NCBI GenBank assembly: GCA_963662155.1
Contig: OY759262.1
Coordinates: 53,228,785-53,292,784 of the forward strand
Source of the DNA: Lamellibrachia columna
Lineage: Eukaryota > Annelida > Polychaeta > Sabellida > Siboglinidae
DNA: 64,000 nucleotides
Direction of reading: 5' to 3'
This document shows, piece by piece, positions 22,600 to 47,999 of the stretch. Position numbers and translations under genes: made by a program. Position 1 is the stretch's first letter, and each line of letters begins with the position of its first letter. The notes under the pieces are model-generated. The model was not told the origin of the DNA. It saw only the letters and a program-made list of their open reading frames with translations, and did no database searches.

Positions 22600-23105
22600 G
22601 ATTGTGTCCACGTGTGTTGATAGCGATTGCCAATGTTTATTTCATAACTAATGTTTATCTTATCCTGGCCGATGTCCCGACTGCCTGCATCTATTTCATA
22701 ATTAATGGTGATATTATCACTGGCTGTGTCCTCATAACGATGTTATTGGCGATTTCCCTGCATTCATTTCATAGCCTGCATTCATTTCATAGCTGGTGGT
22801 TCATTTATTGAAAGGTTGGTGTACCATGATATTTGACACCAGTTAATTCATAGCTGGAAGACATTTTTTTTAAGCTAAGTGTACCATGTAAATATTTCGT
22901 CGGTTCTTAGTGTTCATTTTCAATTAGGCGGTTATCTCTGTAAATATTTTGCTGGGAATTCCCACTGTTTAATTCATAGCTGCTAGTTAATGTTTTGAAA
23001 GGACTGTGACCATGAGGTAAGTAATTTGATGTTTTAAAACATAACTGGCGTTTAATCTTCTTCAGAGCTATATTCCATGTGAATATTTTAATGGCAGTTC
23101 TCAGC
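22600..23105. repeat. Degenerate tandem repeat at the LINE 3' boundary
   Basis: Loose copies of CATTCATTTCATAGCTGGTG and TTAATTCATAGCTGG recur about every 70-130 bp. The order is too decayed to fix a unit. Confidence 0.45.
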
Positions 23106-23107
23106 GC

Positions 23108-26100
23108 TTAATTTGGTGTGGTGTGTGGCGGTTTGGCAACGGACACATGTTGGTGGTGGTTTGCCAATATCAAAAGAGTGAATTGATAAAATGTATAAAA
23201 TGCTGTCGAAAGCTTTGCTAATATGAGTGCATACACAGTACTACCATTAACGTTGTAATGACTGATTGTCTCCATCATAACATATCTGCAATGAGTAGTG
23301 GGCATATTTTGTTTAAATCCAAATTGAAAATGCGGTGTTGCAAGCACATAGTGTTCCTTGGATAGTATAATACCATCAAACAATTTGGCAACAATGCTAC
23401 TAAGAGTTACAGCTCTAAAATTGACTGATGTACATGCTAACTGTCTCTTGTCCTTTTGTATAGCGACCATGGTTCCCACCAACATAGAGTCAGGGTTATA
23501 CCCATGTACCAAAATACTATTAAAGACTAATGTTAACAGCACATAGAGTATTGTCGGACCTTGTATGATATTATCATAATTTAGACCCTCTTCACCATCC
23601 AACTTACCCAGCTTCAGTCGCTGGACACCTTCAATAACATCCTCAACTGATCTATTATATGTACCTTAATCTGCTTGTTAATCTCCGCACCTATACTATT
23701 CATTTCGCCAACATCGTATGACACACTGTTGTAGAGGTGATTATAGCTATCAGAAAAAAAGTTGAGGTATTTCATCATCACCCACCATCAACTCTAGAAG
23801 GCAGGAATTTATTTCTGTCCTTTATACGGCGTACCTCAGACCTTAGGTCACGGATTCTATTTTCACTAATGGCCTGAGCCATCTTAGTGGTACACATTCT
23901 ATCACCTTCTCTCATAATATGTCTAACAACCCTGTGATATCGAGCCCTTGTGATACGCCTCATTTCTGTAATACCACCCTGATGTGGCTTTCCCATTGAT
24001 TGCCACTGCCGATGCCGGAAGAGAGCTTCATGCTTTAGATGTTCAACCTCTTTCGACCATCCAGGAACCTTCCTTCTACCACCAGCTGAATCTGAATTTA
24101 GCTTGGGTCAGGTGGCAGGTACACATTCAGATGCTTTTATGCACATACTTAATATATCATTATATAATATAGATAATCCATTAACATGTTTTTTTTACAC
24201 AAAGCATTCTTACACCGCAATGCCCCTTTGTCATTCAGTAACGTGGAAAGTTTATATTCAAGGTGAGTCCTGTATTGATCAATTCGTACAGTACTGGCTT
24301 TATACCAGGCTAGCCTGTGACAATATTTCCTTTCAAACATGTGATCTACATTTAAATCTACCCTGATTTTATGTGGTTCATGATCAGAAAACAACAAGTT
24401 GTCTTTAATAGAACATTCCAGCACATTCTGTCCCAGTGTAGCCGTGACCATAATAAAAATGGTCAATTCTAGAGCTAAAACCGTTTGGACTTACATACGT
24501 ATCAGCCACTTCCGCTTCTGGAGCGTCTGTACATACAGTAAGATTAAAATTCAATATAAAATTCCTCAAGGCATGTGCATGAGGTGTAGCCATAGCCAAG
24601 TCAGTGTGCATGTCACCCCCGTATATGACATATGCGGGATTATAACTGTGTGTATATTCACCTAAAACATACACATATTCAGCAAATTTATCATCTTCGG
24701 ACGTGCCATCACAGGGCATGTATACATTAAGACACATGATTTCACAGTTATTACTAATTTGAATCATAATGCCACATAACCTTTCATGTTTGTACTTAAG
24801 CTTCCTGGCTGCAGTCTTAAGTATTAATTTCCACAAAATGGCACAACCACCATATGGACGTCCGTCCCTGGCAATACATTCATCCATAGAACTCTTACCG
24901 GTGATGGCCATGCTATCCCCTAATTTACACATATTGGTTAATTCACTTTTAAATAAACAATGTTCCTGTATGAAAAAAAATCACATTCTTTGCTAATATC
25001 ATATATAAAATAAAATGTCAGGCCTCTGTCTTTGAAATGTTTACAGTTGTAGCTAATCATAGTCAGAGTATGCACATGGTTAGTTTGTGAAGCGTTCAAC
25101 ATTATTCTTTAGTTTATTGTGACAGCATCCTTATTCCAGATAGCCTCAGTCATTGTCTTCACATATCATTTCCTCGCATTCCAACCATTGGGTCAGAAGA
25201 GAGGGTCTTTGACTTTGTTCATGTCATCAACCGAGATTGTTAACTTAAAGGAGTTCAACCTAGCATTGTCATTACTTGATTTTGTTAGTTCATGATAGTT
25301 CACTCCTTTTCGTTTGATGTACTCACCAACATCTTTGAGGCCATCTGATTTACGGACTCTCCATATAAAGAAGTCTCTAGAGGGAGGAGGCACTGCCGAT
25401 ATACCTGCTGCGTCGATCCCTTTCCCCGCGAGAATCCCTCGCTTCTTCATGCTCAGCGGTTGTTTACTGCGGTTTTCTCTCTGTAGCTGTCTATTTATCT
25501 TTCGCCTTTGGTCTACCGGAATTATAAACGCACCCGGCAATACAGGGGGTGGCAGCGAGCCGTGGTCTGTATCATTTCTCCCTGGCTACTGTCGTTGCTA
25601 GCCAGAGCCACACCATGGCTATTACCATCTATCTGCTGTTGCTGCTGAGTACTGGAGCCACCGGCTGCAACCTCTGTCAGTGTTGGATTGTCTGCATTAC
25701 GACTATTGGTTTTAACCATCACCTGTTAGATCAGTTGCCCGTGTAGATTGGAGTCAGATTGTAATGCAGTAATCTTCTGGCTGTTGTGCTTGGCATCGGA
25801 TTTGATATCGCCAAGTGTATCTACAAACACTTTGAGTTTACACTCAAAGTCTGCTAGTTTCTAGCCCAGACTGTACTCGGCTAATCCCTCTGGGTGACAT
25901 TTTGGGATCATTCTCCAAGCATATGCAACACACTGCGCTTTGATGTCATTCTCGATTTGCTACTAAGAACCCTCAGTACGTCGTCACACGTAGCCTCTGT
26001 GTCGATTCTATTGCAATATGTTTGTCTCGATTGCATAGGTTCTAAATGACAGCCTCTTCAGTGCATGTCTGGTATAAAATGCTGCCATCACTGTTATGAT

Positions 26101-26300
26101 ACTTTCTGTGCTGGCACCGTCTATGTGGTACTGCGCATACACCAGTGCTTCGTTCACGAGAATAACAGTGTCAGTAATTCCAGCTGTTTGATATAGGGCG
26201 GTACTGTTCTTTCTATTACACGCAGCAGAGATAGTGTTGCCTGCGTTACTTCTTCCTTTGCCATTTGATACACTTGACGTTGTTATTCGCCATAACAATT
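23108..26300 (-). pseudogene. Non-LTR retrotransposon, ORF1 to RT, broken
   Basis: Reading downward there is an ORF1 N-terminal piece (ALVYAQYHIDGASTESIITV, 26008-26298) and an ORF1 C-terminal piece (FFIWRVRKSDGLKDVGEYIK, ARLNSFKLTISVDD, 25193-25540). An APE-type endonuclease segment (IYGGDMHTDL, SSRIDHFYYGH, 24405-24932) follows, then a linker (ITRARYHRVVRHIMREGDRM, ISENRIRDLRSEVRRIK, 23778-23996) and the start of RT (NFRAVTLSSIVAKLFDGII, FQFGFKQNM). The catalytic Asn of the usual GDxN motif is His. The RT is cut off before YxDD. Stops and frameshifts separate the pieces. Confidence 0.85.
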
Positions 26301-26524
26301 AAGCCAAGGCCAATGTTCAAAGCCGGCTCTTTCATTTAATTCTTCGCACCTTTGCGCCTGGGGGCACGGAGGCGCTCAAGCAGCGCCGATTCCAAATGAC
26401 GTTCCCTACAGTTTTCGGTAGTCGACGAGCGATAATACGTATGATAAATAATGTTTGTGTTTTTATGCTCACAATTTCGAACCGCTTCTGCCGTGCCATG
26501 AGTTAATGTGTATGTTTTAGCATA

Positions 26525-26928
26525 CGCCATATCAATGTCGTCGCATTACAACAATGTCATTACAGATGCACGGATACAATAACATAATGTAAACTTCATA
26601 CTACATGGTTTGATTGATATCATGTGCAAACGACTAGTTCTCTTATCAAATGGAAGCTTCTTGCCGCATTGTTTTGTCATGCGTGACCGGCGCGTGTACT
26701 AGATATCAAGATGCAGCAGTTGGTATTAGTTACAGCCGCATAAGCTGAACGCGCTAGCAAGTCAAACGAGACTAACATGAAGAGGTTAGTACGATTTCGT
26801 TATGTTGCTCTGTTCTGTTCATATGAGGTAGTTAAACAAAACACGGTTCCATGAATGGCCAAGAGAATGTCAATGTCGACGTCTAGTTATGTATCTGACG
26901 TTTCATCCAGTAGCTTGTATTGCACAGC

Positions 26929-26955
<27 letters not shown>
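26525..26955. repeat. Low-copy repeat Q, inverted copy at the inhibitor gene 5' end
   Basis: From TGTCGTCGCATTACAACAAT to about CGGTGCAAATACG the sequence is the reverse complement of 18070-18530, with about 20% difference. It covers the likely promoter and the first possible start codon (26929) of the inhibitor gene. Confidence 0.72.
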
Positions 26956-38660
<11,705 letters not shown>

Positions 38661-38664
38661 TGGG

Positions 38665-39395
38665 GTACGTGGAATATTCATTCGTGTTTATAAATGTAGT
38701 TCTTGATTAGCTCCTCTCGTACAATATCTGAGTCTGGCCTCAGAACGCCCCGAGGAGTTGCAGTGTTTGTTGTTATATTAATTAGGTTCAAATTATAACA
38801 TTTTAGGATGTTTCCTTTATATTAATGTTATGTGTGATATTTATTAATGTTATCTTTTTCATCTGATTAAATTCAATTCCATTTGTGTTATTGTATTAAG
38901 GCATAGCAAAGAATATGGTCGTACTGATGATGTTGCCGTTGTTGTTGTTGGTACTGTTGTTGCTGCTGCTGACGGTATTTTATCTCAACAGCGTCATGTG
39001 TACCTTTCTGTCTGCGTTACCTCATGTTCCAATGTTCAAAGCTTGGTTTGTGTTGTCAAAAACGAGAAGCCTTAATGAAAACTTTAAATCTGGTACCAGA
39101 TACGTATGGACAAACCAGAAGACGACATATCTGCCCACGGATTCGTCACACCATGCTAGTTTCATACGCAGATCTGTCATTCAATAAGTGAAACCACTCC
39201 CGTTTCATTTCTGCCCTTGAGGTGTAGGATGTGGGCAGATCTGTCGTCTTCTGGTGTTTACATCACATCAGATTTCACTGTCATAACATGTTTCTTTCTA
39301 GCTAAAGTGGAAAGTAAACCTATTGATTAATATAATGTTATTAGAGTGTTATTTTGCAGTTAGGTATGGCAAATTGTTTGTAGAATAATCTAAAT
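38665..39395. other. 3' flank of the inhibitor gene
   Basis: No further exon is seen. A (GTT)n-rich stretch at 38930-38985 creates a leucine-rich open frame without other support. TATCTGCCCAC (39129) and GTGGGCAGATC (39230), with GAAGACGAC and GTCGTCTTC beside them, form a small hairpin. Confidence 0.4.
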
Positions 39396-39401
39396 AATAA
39401 A
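39396..39401 (+). other. Candidate poly(A) signal, inhibitor gene
   Basis: The first AATAAA after the WAP stop, 736 bp downstream. Supported by position only. Confidence 0.25.
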
Positions 39402-39725
39402 AACTTGGGGTACCGTGTTACTTTTTAACTATACTGTTTTTTTATGATTTTGTGTAGATTATATAATTGGATTTAAAAAAGTCACACAAAAATCATTCAA
39501 AAAGTAATCAAAAGCTATTGGAAATTGATCATTGCCATACCTCTTTATTTATGACTTATATCAGCATGCACAGTGTATAATTATACACTTTTAACCATCA
39601 GGTGTAGATTGACTGATAACTATTGTTAAGGAACATGTATATATGTTGAATCGGCTACTCAATTGTTAATTTGACACATTGCCCCAGTGACCTAGAAATA
39701 GCAGTGATGCATTTCATACGTGTTA

Positions 39726-41279
39726 CTACACATTGTCTGCTAGAAAGTGACAGGCTTGCATGTACAGATCAATGCCAAGTTCTGGAGAGTCAGATAGCGG
39801 ATCAACTGTTTGTTGCAATCTCTGCAATGCCTGGTCAGATATTGGACATGGCACTTCACCTGCGTCCACTGTCCCAGACTCATGCCACTCGATCTCATCT
39901 ACTACTCCTGAAGTAGACACATTGTCTGACTCCCTGAACATGTCATGCACGGCTGTCAGGTCTGTGTTGGCGAGCTCCAGACTGCGCCCTACAAACAGCT
40001 GTAATGGCGTCTGGTAGTGTTCAGTTCTCACGCCATGATTGTTCGTTCCACTGTGCAACAAAGGCCTGCAACTCGCGATTAATCCTGGGCAGAAATACAT
40101 AACGCAGTGCCCACAAGTGTTGCTGATTATTGATGTCAAGAGAACCTTGATCTTCAAGGAAGTGAAAAATATCATAGTATAAATTGGTGGCCCCATTCCA
40201 GGTGTCTACCCAAACCCGTTCGATGCGCTGATTGTGCCACTAGTTCCTCTTATTGCAGATCCTCTTCCTCACAGTAACTCCAACAAATCACATATGTCAT
40301 TGTTTTCTCCACCATGGTCAACACGCACCCTTGAGGGTAGACCATATGTGCTTGTGGCCGTGAGAAAGTGATTCAGTACTGTGCATTTCTTGTTTTAGGG
40401 GAGGCGTGCAGGAAAACAAGCAAACGACTGAATCCATCAATTCCTCCATGAATCACGAATTTCCACTTGCAAAAGTAACGTTACATAAAGATTTATCTCT
40501 TTCAATTTAGAATTACTGTGTTACTTTATTTAGTAGCAGTAGTGTACCAATGTATTGTGTTCATGATGTTATTTAGTAGTTAGTTAGTAGCAGTATTGTA
40601 CCAATCTATTGTGTTCATGATGTTATTTAGTAGCAGTAGTGTACCAATATATTGTGTTCATGATGTTCATAACAACTCAAATTGCCACTGTTTGTAGTTG
40701 TGCATTTACAAGGATAGTAATATACAATGCCATGCTATTAATCAGACAAGGTATTGACTAATACAACACTTTCACTACACCATTGTACGGTTTTCCTGCT
40801 ATACATAAACTAAAATTGCCATTTGGTTATTTTATGTTGTCTATATTTCTGCCATATGAATTTGCAAGGTGTACTATGCCATGCAATGACATGGCATTAG
40901 CTAGCAATTTTTTTCGAGAAGTTAAATATGTAATAACAAAGCAGCATTTTACTAAGTTTTAACCATATCATTAAATTATTTTTTTACCTGATTAGCTTAT
41001 GGTTGCCGTCTATGTGCCAGACAGAGTTAGGGCCAGCAACAGCATATGTGCGACGCTGAATGGTCATTGCAGCTCTGAGAGCAATGCCTCCTTCGTCCAC
41101 ACGCATCATGCTATCTCGCACCCGCCACCTCTGCACATTGATGTCCTGCGAGAATAGTCTTGCTTTTACTGCATTTGGACCAATTCGCTGATTCTCACCA
41201 ATGCAGTTCTTCACAGTTCGGTCTAGCTCATCATCAGACATGCGAGTGAATCCTCCCCTGATGCTCAAGCCAAATGTTC
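39726..41279 (-). pseudogene. Integrase-like DDE transposase relic with an intron
   Basis: The right piece (40984-41279) reads GGFTRMSDDELDRTVKNCI, NVQRWRVRDSMMRVDEGGIA and PNSVWHIDGNHKLIR, ending in CAG|GTAAAA. The left piece resumes at a matching acceptor near 40460 with a [16 protein letters not shown] block, [25 protein letters not shown] and FHFLEDQGS. The D, D and E of an integrase (rve-like) catalytic core are all recognisable. A 2-bp loss before NQRIE, an upstream stop and a 4-bp GAAC duplication before HGVRTEHYQTP disable it. It resembles the eukaryotic integrase-core family often found as domesticated or IS3EU/Ginger-like copies. Confidence 0.78.
40530..40670. repeat. Short tandem repeat, 3 copies
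   Basis: TAGTGTACCAATGTATTGTG then TTCATGATGTT is repeated three times about every 50 bp, inside the presumed intron of the integrase-like relic. Confidence 0.8.
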
Positions 41280-41284
41280 TGAAA

Positions 41285-41925
41285 TTTATTTACAACTTTT
41301 TTATATCGACATCATAATTATGTAGTACACAAGTCACAGAACCACACAATTATAAGTTGAATGAAGGACTGAGTAAAAAGCATGACACATTGTTCAAATG
41401 CCACCTACTACTTTAGACATAATACAATGACCGGCGCATAAAATCAGAGAGTTCTTAAAGGTTTCACACTGCATTTCCATATAACAAAACATTTATTGAA
41501 TGGTCATGCAGAATTTTAAAATGAAATTACTAATTTTGCTAAGACCTACTATTTGTTTTGTTTTTTTAAATAATAAGGATACACCCATGCATTTCGTTTT
41601 CTCAAAGGTGTATATATTATTATAATCCAGTGTGACATGAACTGATATATGTGCTTTATGTCAGTATCCAATTGGCACAAGATAGCTTTTTATACAAATA
41701 TAAGTCAGAAATACCATATGTAGTAGGGAGTAGGTTTTGGCAGTAGTTATTTTGAAACAGATTCACTGCTAGATACTAATGTAATTTCAAATACTAAACA
41801 AAATTACTCTGAATATGACATTAAGTTAACGTGATAGTGGCTTAAACAACTACCCCAAATACAGATGATTCTTGGAAATACTTATCGGAAACAAATTTGT
41901 ATTCCAGTTATGTACCGAGGGTGCA
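41285..41925. other. No gene recognised
   Basis: AT-rich sequence; nothing identifiable. Confidence 0.4.
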
Positions 41926-41929
41926 GAGA

Positions 41930-42470
41930 CCATGTATTTCGAGCTGTGTCCTGGGTGAGCAGTAACTGTGTATTCTAATCGTGTACTGGAGTTGTAGTGA
42001 CAATGCATTATAGCTATGTACTGGAGATACTGTGAATATTTTGTATTTTAGCTGTGTACAGAGTGTGTAGTGACTATATATTCTAGATGTGTAGTGAGGG
42101 TGCACTGGCCATGTATTATAGCACTAACTGTGTATTATATTTGTGTACTGGAGTTTTAGTGACTATATCTTACAGCTGTGTGCTGGAGATACATCAGCGA
42201 CCATGTATTCGAGCTGTGTCCTGGGTGAGCAGTAACTGTGTATTCTACTCGTGTACTGGAGTTGTAGTGACAATGCATTATAGCTATGTACTGGAGATAC
42301 AGTGAATATTTTGTATTTTAGCTGTGTACAGAGTGTGTAGTGACTATATATTCTAGATGTGTCGTGAGGGTGCACTGGCCATGTATTCTAGCAGTAACTG
42401 TGTATTCTACTTGTGTACGGGAGTTGTAGTGACTATATCTTACAGCTGTGTGCTGGAGAAACAGACTGTA
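41930..42470. repeat. Satellite S, opposite orientation, with a ~270-bp tandem duplication
   Basis: The block 41931-42115 recurs at 42201-42385 almost unchanged (GAGCTGTGTCCTGGGTGAGC, GTGAATATTTTGTATTTTAG). Within it, smaller units GTGTACTGGAGTTGTAGTGA are the reverse complement of the satellite at 32215-32960. Confidence 0.85.
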
Positions 42471-42539
42471 CATTTATTTATTTTATGACACTGTCTCGAA
42501 GCTGTCTTGCTGTTTTTCATCGTCTCAGTATACATTTAT

Positions 42540-44157
42540 GTACAGGAGCCAGGATGTGGCTGGAGGTAGGAGAGACAGAGGACAGTATAGGATGGTGGAC
42601 GCAACGTATTAGGAGTCAGGATGTTGTTGGAGGTAGGAGAGACATATGACATTATGGTGGACGCAATGTATCAAGAGCCACAATGTGGCGGAGGCAGTGC
42701 TTAAGGAGCCAGGATGTGGCTGGAGATAGCGGATACAGAGGACTGTGTGGTGGAGGCAGTGTGTAAGGAGCCAGGATGTGGTTGGAGGAAGGAGAGATAG
42801 AGGACTGTATGGCGGGGGCAAAGTATCAGGAGGCGTGATGTGGCTGTAGGTAGGAGAGACAGAGGACTGTATGGCAGAGGCAGTGTGTAAGGAGCAGGGA
42901 TGTGGCTGGAGGAAGGGGAGACAGAGGACAGTATGGTGGACGCAATGTATCAGGACCAGGATGTGGCTGGAGGTAAGGGAGACAGGGGACTGTATGATGG
43001 ACGCAATGTGTCAGGAGCCAGGATATGGCTGGAGGTAGGAAAAACAGAGGACTGTATGATGGACGCAATGTATCGGGAGCCAGGATGGGGCTGGAAGTAG
43101 GAGCAACAGAGGATATTATGGTGGAGGCAATGTATAAGGAGCCAGGATGTGGCTGGAGGAAGGAAAAACAGAGGATAGTATGGTGAAAGCAATGTTTCAG
43201 GCGCCAGGATGTGGCTGGAGGTAGGAGCAACTGAGGACCGTATGGTGGATGCAATGTATAAGGAGCAAGGGTGTGGCTGGAGGTAGGAAAGACAGAGGAC
43301 TGTATGCTGGACGCAATGTATCAGGAGTCGGGATGTGTTTGGAGGTAGGAGAGATAGGGGACTGTATAGTGGACGCAATGTATAAGGAGCAAGGGTGTGG
43401 CTGGAGTTAGGAAAGACAGAGGACTGTATGATGGACGCAATGTGTAAAGAGCCCGGATGTGGCTGGAGGTAGGGGAGACAGAGGACTGTATGACGGACGC
43501 AATGTATCAGGAGTCAGGATGTGGCTGGAGGTAGGAGATACAGAGGACAGTATGGTGGACGCAATGTATAAGGAGCAAGGGTGTGGCTGGAGGTAGGAAA
43601 GACAGAGGACTGTATGATGGACGCAATGTATCAGGAGTCAGGATGTGGTTGGAGGTAGGAGAGACAGGGGACTGTATGGTGGACGCGATGTATAAGGAGC
43701 AAGTGTGTGGCTGGAGGTAGAAAAGACAGAGGACTATATGATGGACGCAATGTGTAAAGAGCCAGGATGTGGCTGGAGGTAGGGGAGACAGAGGACAGTA
43801 TGGTGGTCGCAATGTATAAGGAGCCAGGATGTGGCTGGAGGTAGGGGAGACAGAAGACTATATGATGTACGCAATGTGTAAAGAGCCAGGATGTGGCTGG
43901 AGGTAGGGGAGACAGAGGACAGAATGGTGGTCGCAATGTATCAGGAGTCAGGATGTGGCTGGAGGTAGGGGAGACAGAGGACTGTATGATGGACGCAATG
44001 TATCAGGAGTCAGCATGTGGCAGGAGGTAGGAGAGACAGGGGACTGTATGATGGAAGCAATGTGTCAGGAGCCAGGATGTGGCTGGAGGTAGGAAAGACA
44101 GAGGACTGTATGATGGACGCAATGTATCGGAAGCCAGTATGTGGCTGGAAGTAGGAG

Positions 44158-44160
<3 letters not shown>
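42540..44160. repeat. 62-bp minisatellite, about 26 copies
   Basis: Units contain AGGATGTGGCTGGAGGTAGG, GAGACAGAGGACTGTATG and GTGGACGCAATGTAT. The 62-bp period is verified at 43211, 43273 and 43335. Proline- and leucine-rich open frames on the minus strand are by-products. Confidence 0.96.
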
Positions 44161-44575
<415 letters not shown>

Positions 44576-44729
44576 CGCAGTGTCACTGCACACAGTGCGG
44601 AAGTCCAGACAGGTTTAATCTTGGTAATAGTTTGCCTCGCCTGGTCAATCAGAATATAAGGGGTCTGTGAGTAACACGATCCGTATGAAACTAAAGTCCC
44701 GTTCTTTTTATAGCTCGGTGAACGAACAA

Positions 44730-45030
44730 ACACACTACACTGTAGGAGTTATGGGTAAACTGTAGGAGTTATGGGTAAAGTGTAAAAGCGCACTATTTTA
44801 AAATATTGACATATAACGAAAATATGCGTATGGCAAGAGACTTTAGAGTCCTTTGTCTAACGTTTGTGGACGATATTGTGTCATTATTTTAAAATATTTA
44901 ATAAAATGTCCTTGTACTCTTATTCAATAGGAGAATTATGGGTAAATTGTAGGAATTATGGGTAAACTGTAGTAGTTATGAATAAAGTGTAAGAGCGCAT
45001 TATTTTTTTAATATTTACATATAAAGAAAA
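44730..45030. repeat. Direct duplication with GTAGGAGTTATGGGTAAA
   Basis: Two blocks (44740-44830 and 44930-45035) share the short GTAGGAGTTATGGGTAAACT motif in two or three copies and a following TAAGAGCGCA..ATTTACATATAA.GAAAATA stretch. A GTACGATATCGTGTTTTGTTC piece occurs at both 45036 and 45227. Confidence 0.75.
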
Positions 45031-45039
45031 TATAGTACG

Positions 45040-46235
45040 ATATCGTGTTTTGTTCTCTGGCGAGGTGGAGACACCCCTAAGCTCACGACCTCTGGCGTGA
45101 TGGTCAACATCCACAAGTCGCCTCATCTTCATCGTCATAGTTGTAGTCGTAGTGAGATATTACACGCTACCCATGTTGTATCGTCATGCTGCTTGTGTTG
45201 TTCAATAAAACAATACGTGTGCACTCGTACGATATCGTGTTTTGTTCGTTTCACGTCTCCTCGTTAGGTCCTTTGATCTCAGTTGTTAATTACCCTATTA
45301 ATGACCACTGTTAACAGACCCTTTAATCTCAGTTATTAATGACCCTGTTAGCACGCACACCTCTCCGGGTCACGGTTCACCGTCGACATGGGATTAGGGT
45401 CAGAACTACGGTTCGTTTTAGTCGCTAGGGGGCGCTGCGCACGGTTTTTTGTGTTCCCACAGCCGCCAGGGGCGCTCTGATGCAACCGGAAGTCGATCAG
45501 ACACATGGGTGCTGGATTTGCTTGGTCAGATCCTTACGTTTACTACTAATGTTCCGTTTGCCCTCCTTGTATGCCTCTCTAGTGCTTCCAATCTTTAAGA
45601 GAACAACTTACATTTAGGAATATATATGAATATATTCTACATTGCATTAGTAATTACATTATGACATTTATATTGCCTTATTATTAGCATTTTCATTTAT
45701 CTACATAACTGACAAGACCTTGACCAAAAAACAACATTGTAGCTGTGGTGAAAAAGTAGTCACCGAGACCATTAATTGTCTGATTTTGTGCATCTGACGT
45801 TTGCATTTTTGAGTGATCGCATTTAAAATAAACGGTCTAAGTTACAGTGTTATACGGCCAATTGGTTCCCCAAAACGAAACGGTATGCGGAATTTTGACA
45901 AAAGGATTAATGAAGTCATTGATACCTACCGGGTTATGCATGCTGCTCGAGTTGAAGCCGGGAGGTGGTCGGTTGTGGCAAGGCGGAGGCAGTCATCGAC
46001 TGTATGTTTAAATCTTGTCAGGAATAACGCGGAATTAGAATTTCTCTCTATGCGCTCTTGTGCTCCTTGGATGCGGCGAGGGGGCATTTCTTAATGTACG
46101 TTGAACGGGATGTTGCCAGCGTATAGCTATTTTCGTACGTACAGATAGTCATATTACTGTAAATTACCGCCGTTTGTTGTTCATGATGCGTAAATAAGAC
46201 TAACTTGCATTGGTTCACCATCTGATGCGTAGTTA
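45040..46235. other. No gene recognised
   Basis: The 93-codon open frame at 45813-46094 has no domain. GGGGGCGCTGCGC and CAGGGGCGCTC at 45428-45478 resemble part of the long-TIR arms at 31.7 and 33.1 kb. Confidence 0.4.
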
Positions 46236-46240
46236 AACGA

Positions 46241-46610
46241 GTTGTCATTGGTTGATATATCAACGCGTTACTATATAATTCAACGCGTAACTATATTCGC
46301 GTTGCCATTGGTTGATATATCAACGCGTTACTATTTAATTCAAAGCGTTACTATCTTCGCGTTGTCATTGGTTGATATATCAACGCGTTACGATTTAATT
46401 CAACGCGTAACTATCTTCGCGTTTTCATTGGTTGATATATCAACGCGTCACGATCTTCGCGTTGTCATTGGTTGATATATCAACGCGTTACTATTTAATT
46501 CAACGCGTAACTATCTTCGCGTTTGCATTGGTTGATATATCTTCGCGTTGTCATTGGTTGATATATCAACGCGTTACTATTTAATTCAACGCGTAACTAT
46601 CTTCGCGTTT
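46241..46610. repeat. 60-bp minisatellite with ACGCGT palindromes
   Basis: Units contain GTTGTCATTGGTTGATATAT, CAACGCGTTACTATTTAATT and CAACGCGTAACTATCTTCGC. Roughly six copies are present, some shortened. Each has an ATTGG (inverted CCAAT) and paired AACGCGTT palindromes. Confidence 0.93.
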
Positions 46611-46634
46611 ATGGCCCTATCGACCTGCCATACC

Positions 46635-46920
46635 AATGTGGATGTTTGACGTAAATTACATACTTCAGACCAATAGTTACGTGTAATTGCTGGCTAGTTG
46701 AATGATACCTCGAAACACCATACACAATTGTAGTAACCACAACATACAGTCTAGTCAGTCAACTGAATGTTGCCGAGTGCTGAAAACAACTAGAACTAGA
46801 ATTGTGAGCAACGTCAAGTGTGTTTCAACCATTGTTACGTGATCTACGTCAAACGTCCACCGAACGCTTCGTGAAACCGGCGGTTGTACATGATTATTTT
46901 GGCGCGAACAAGCACTAGTG
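46635..46920. repeat. Dispersed repeat P, copy 2
   Basis: Nearly identical to 12388-12660, from TGTGGATGTTTGACGTAAAT through ACTAGAACTAGAATTGTGAG to GGCGCGAACAAGCACTA. Confidence 0.9.
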
Positions 46921-47164
46921 ACACATCAATATTTTTTTAACGAAATTTATGTCATATTAACACTTGTGTTCATTAAAAAAATAGTTTTATCTTGTGACTC
47001 GTCTCGTTCGGTCTGTTAAGTCGTTCACCGTGTCGCAAAAGAGACGCTTGCAGCCGAAATTCTTCGTCCACCACTGTTTATATACGGAATTATCTTTGTT
47101 AACTTTTTCAAAAAGAGAGTTCCATTTGGCCGCTTGTGCATTTGAAAAAACTGCGTCGTTTGGT

Positions 47165-47969
<805 letters not shown>

Positions 47970-47999
47970 CATATATGTATATATATATATATATATATG

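Noticed and set aside
38915..39187. 90-codon frame with a leucine-rich start resembling a signal peptide
   Set aside because: The leucines come from a (GTT)n-like repeat, and the rest has no domain or cysteine pattern.
42609..43936. Minus-strand proline/leucine-rich repeat proteins
   Set aside because: By-products of the 62-bp minisatellite. Frames shift with the unit because 62 is not divisible by three, and no single long frame persists.
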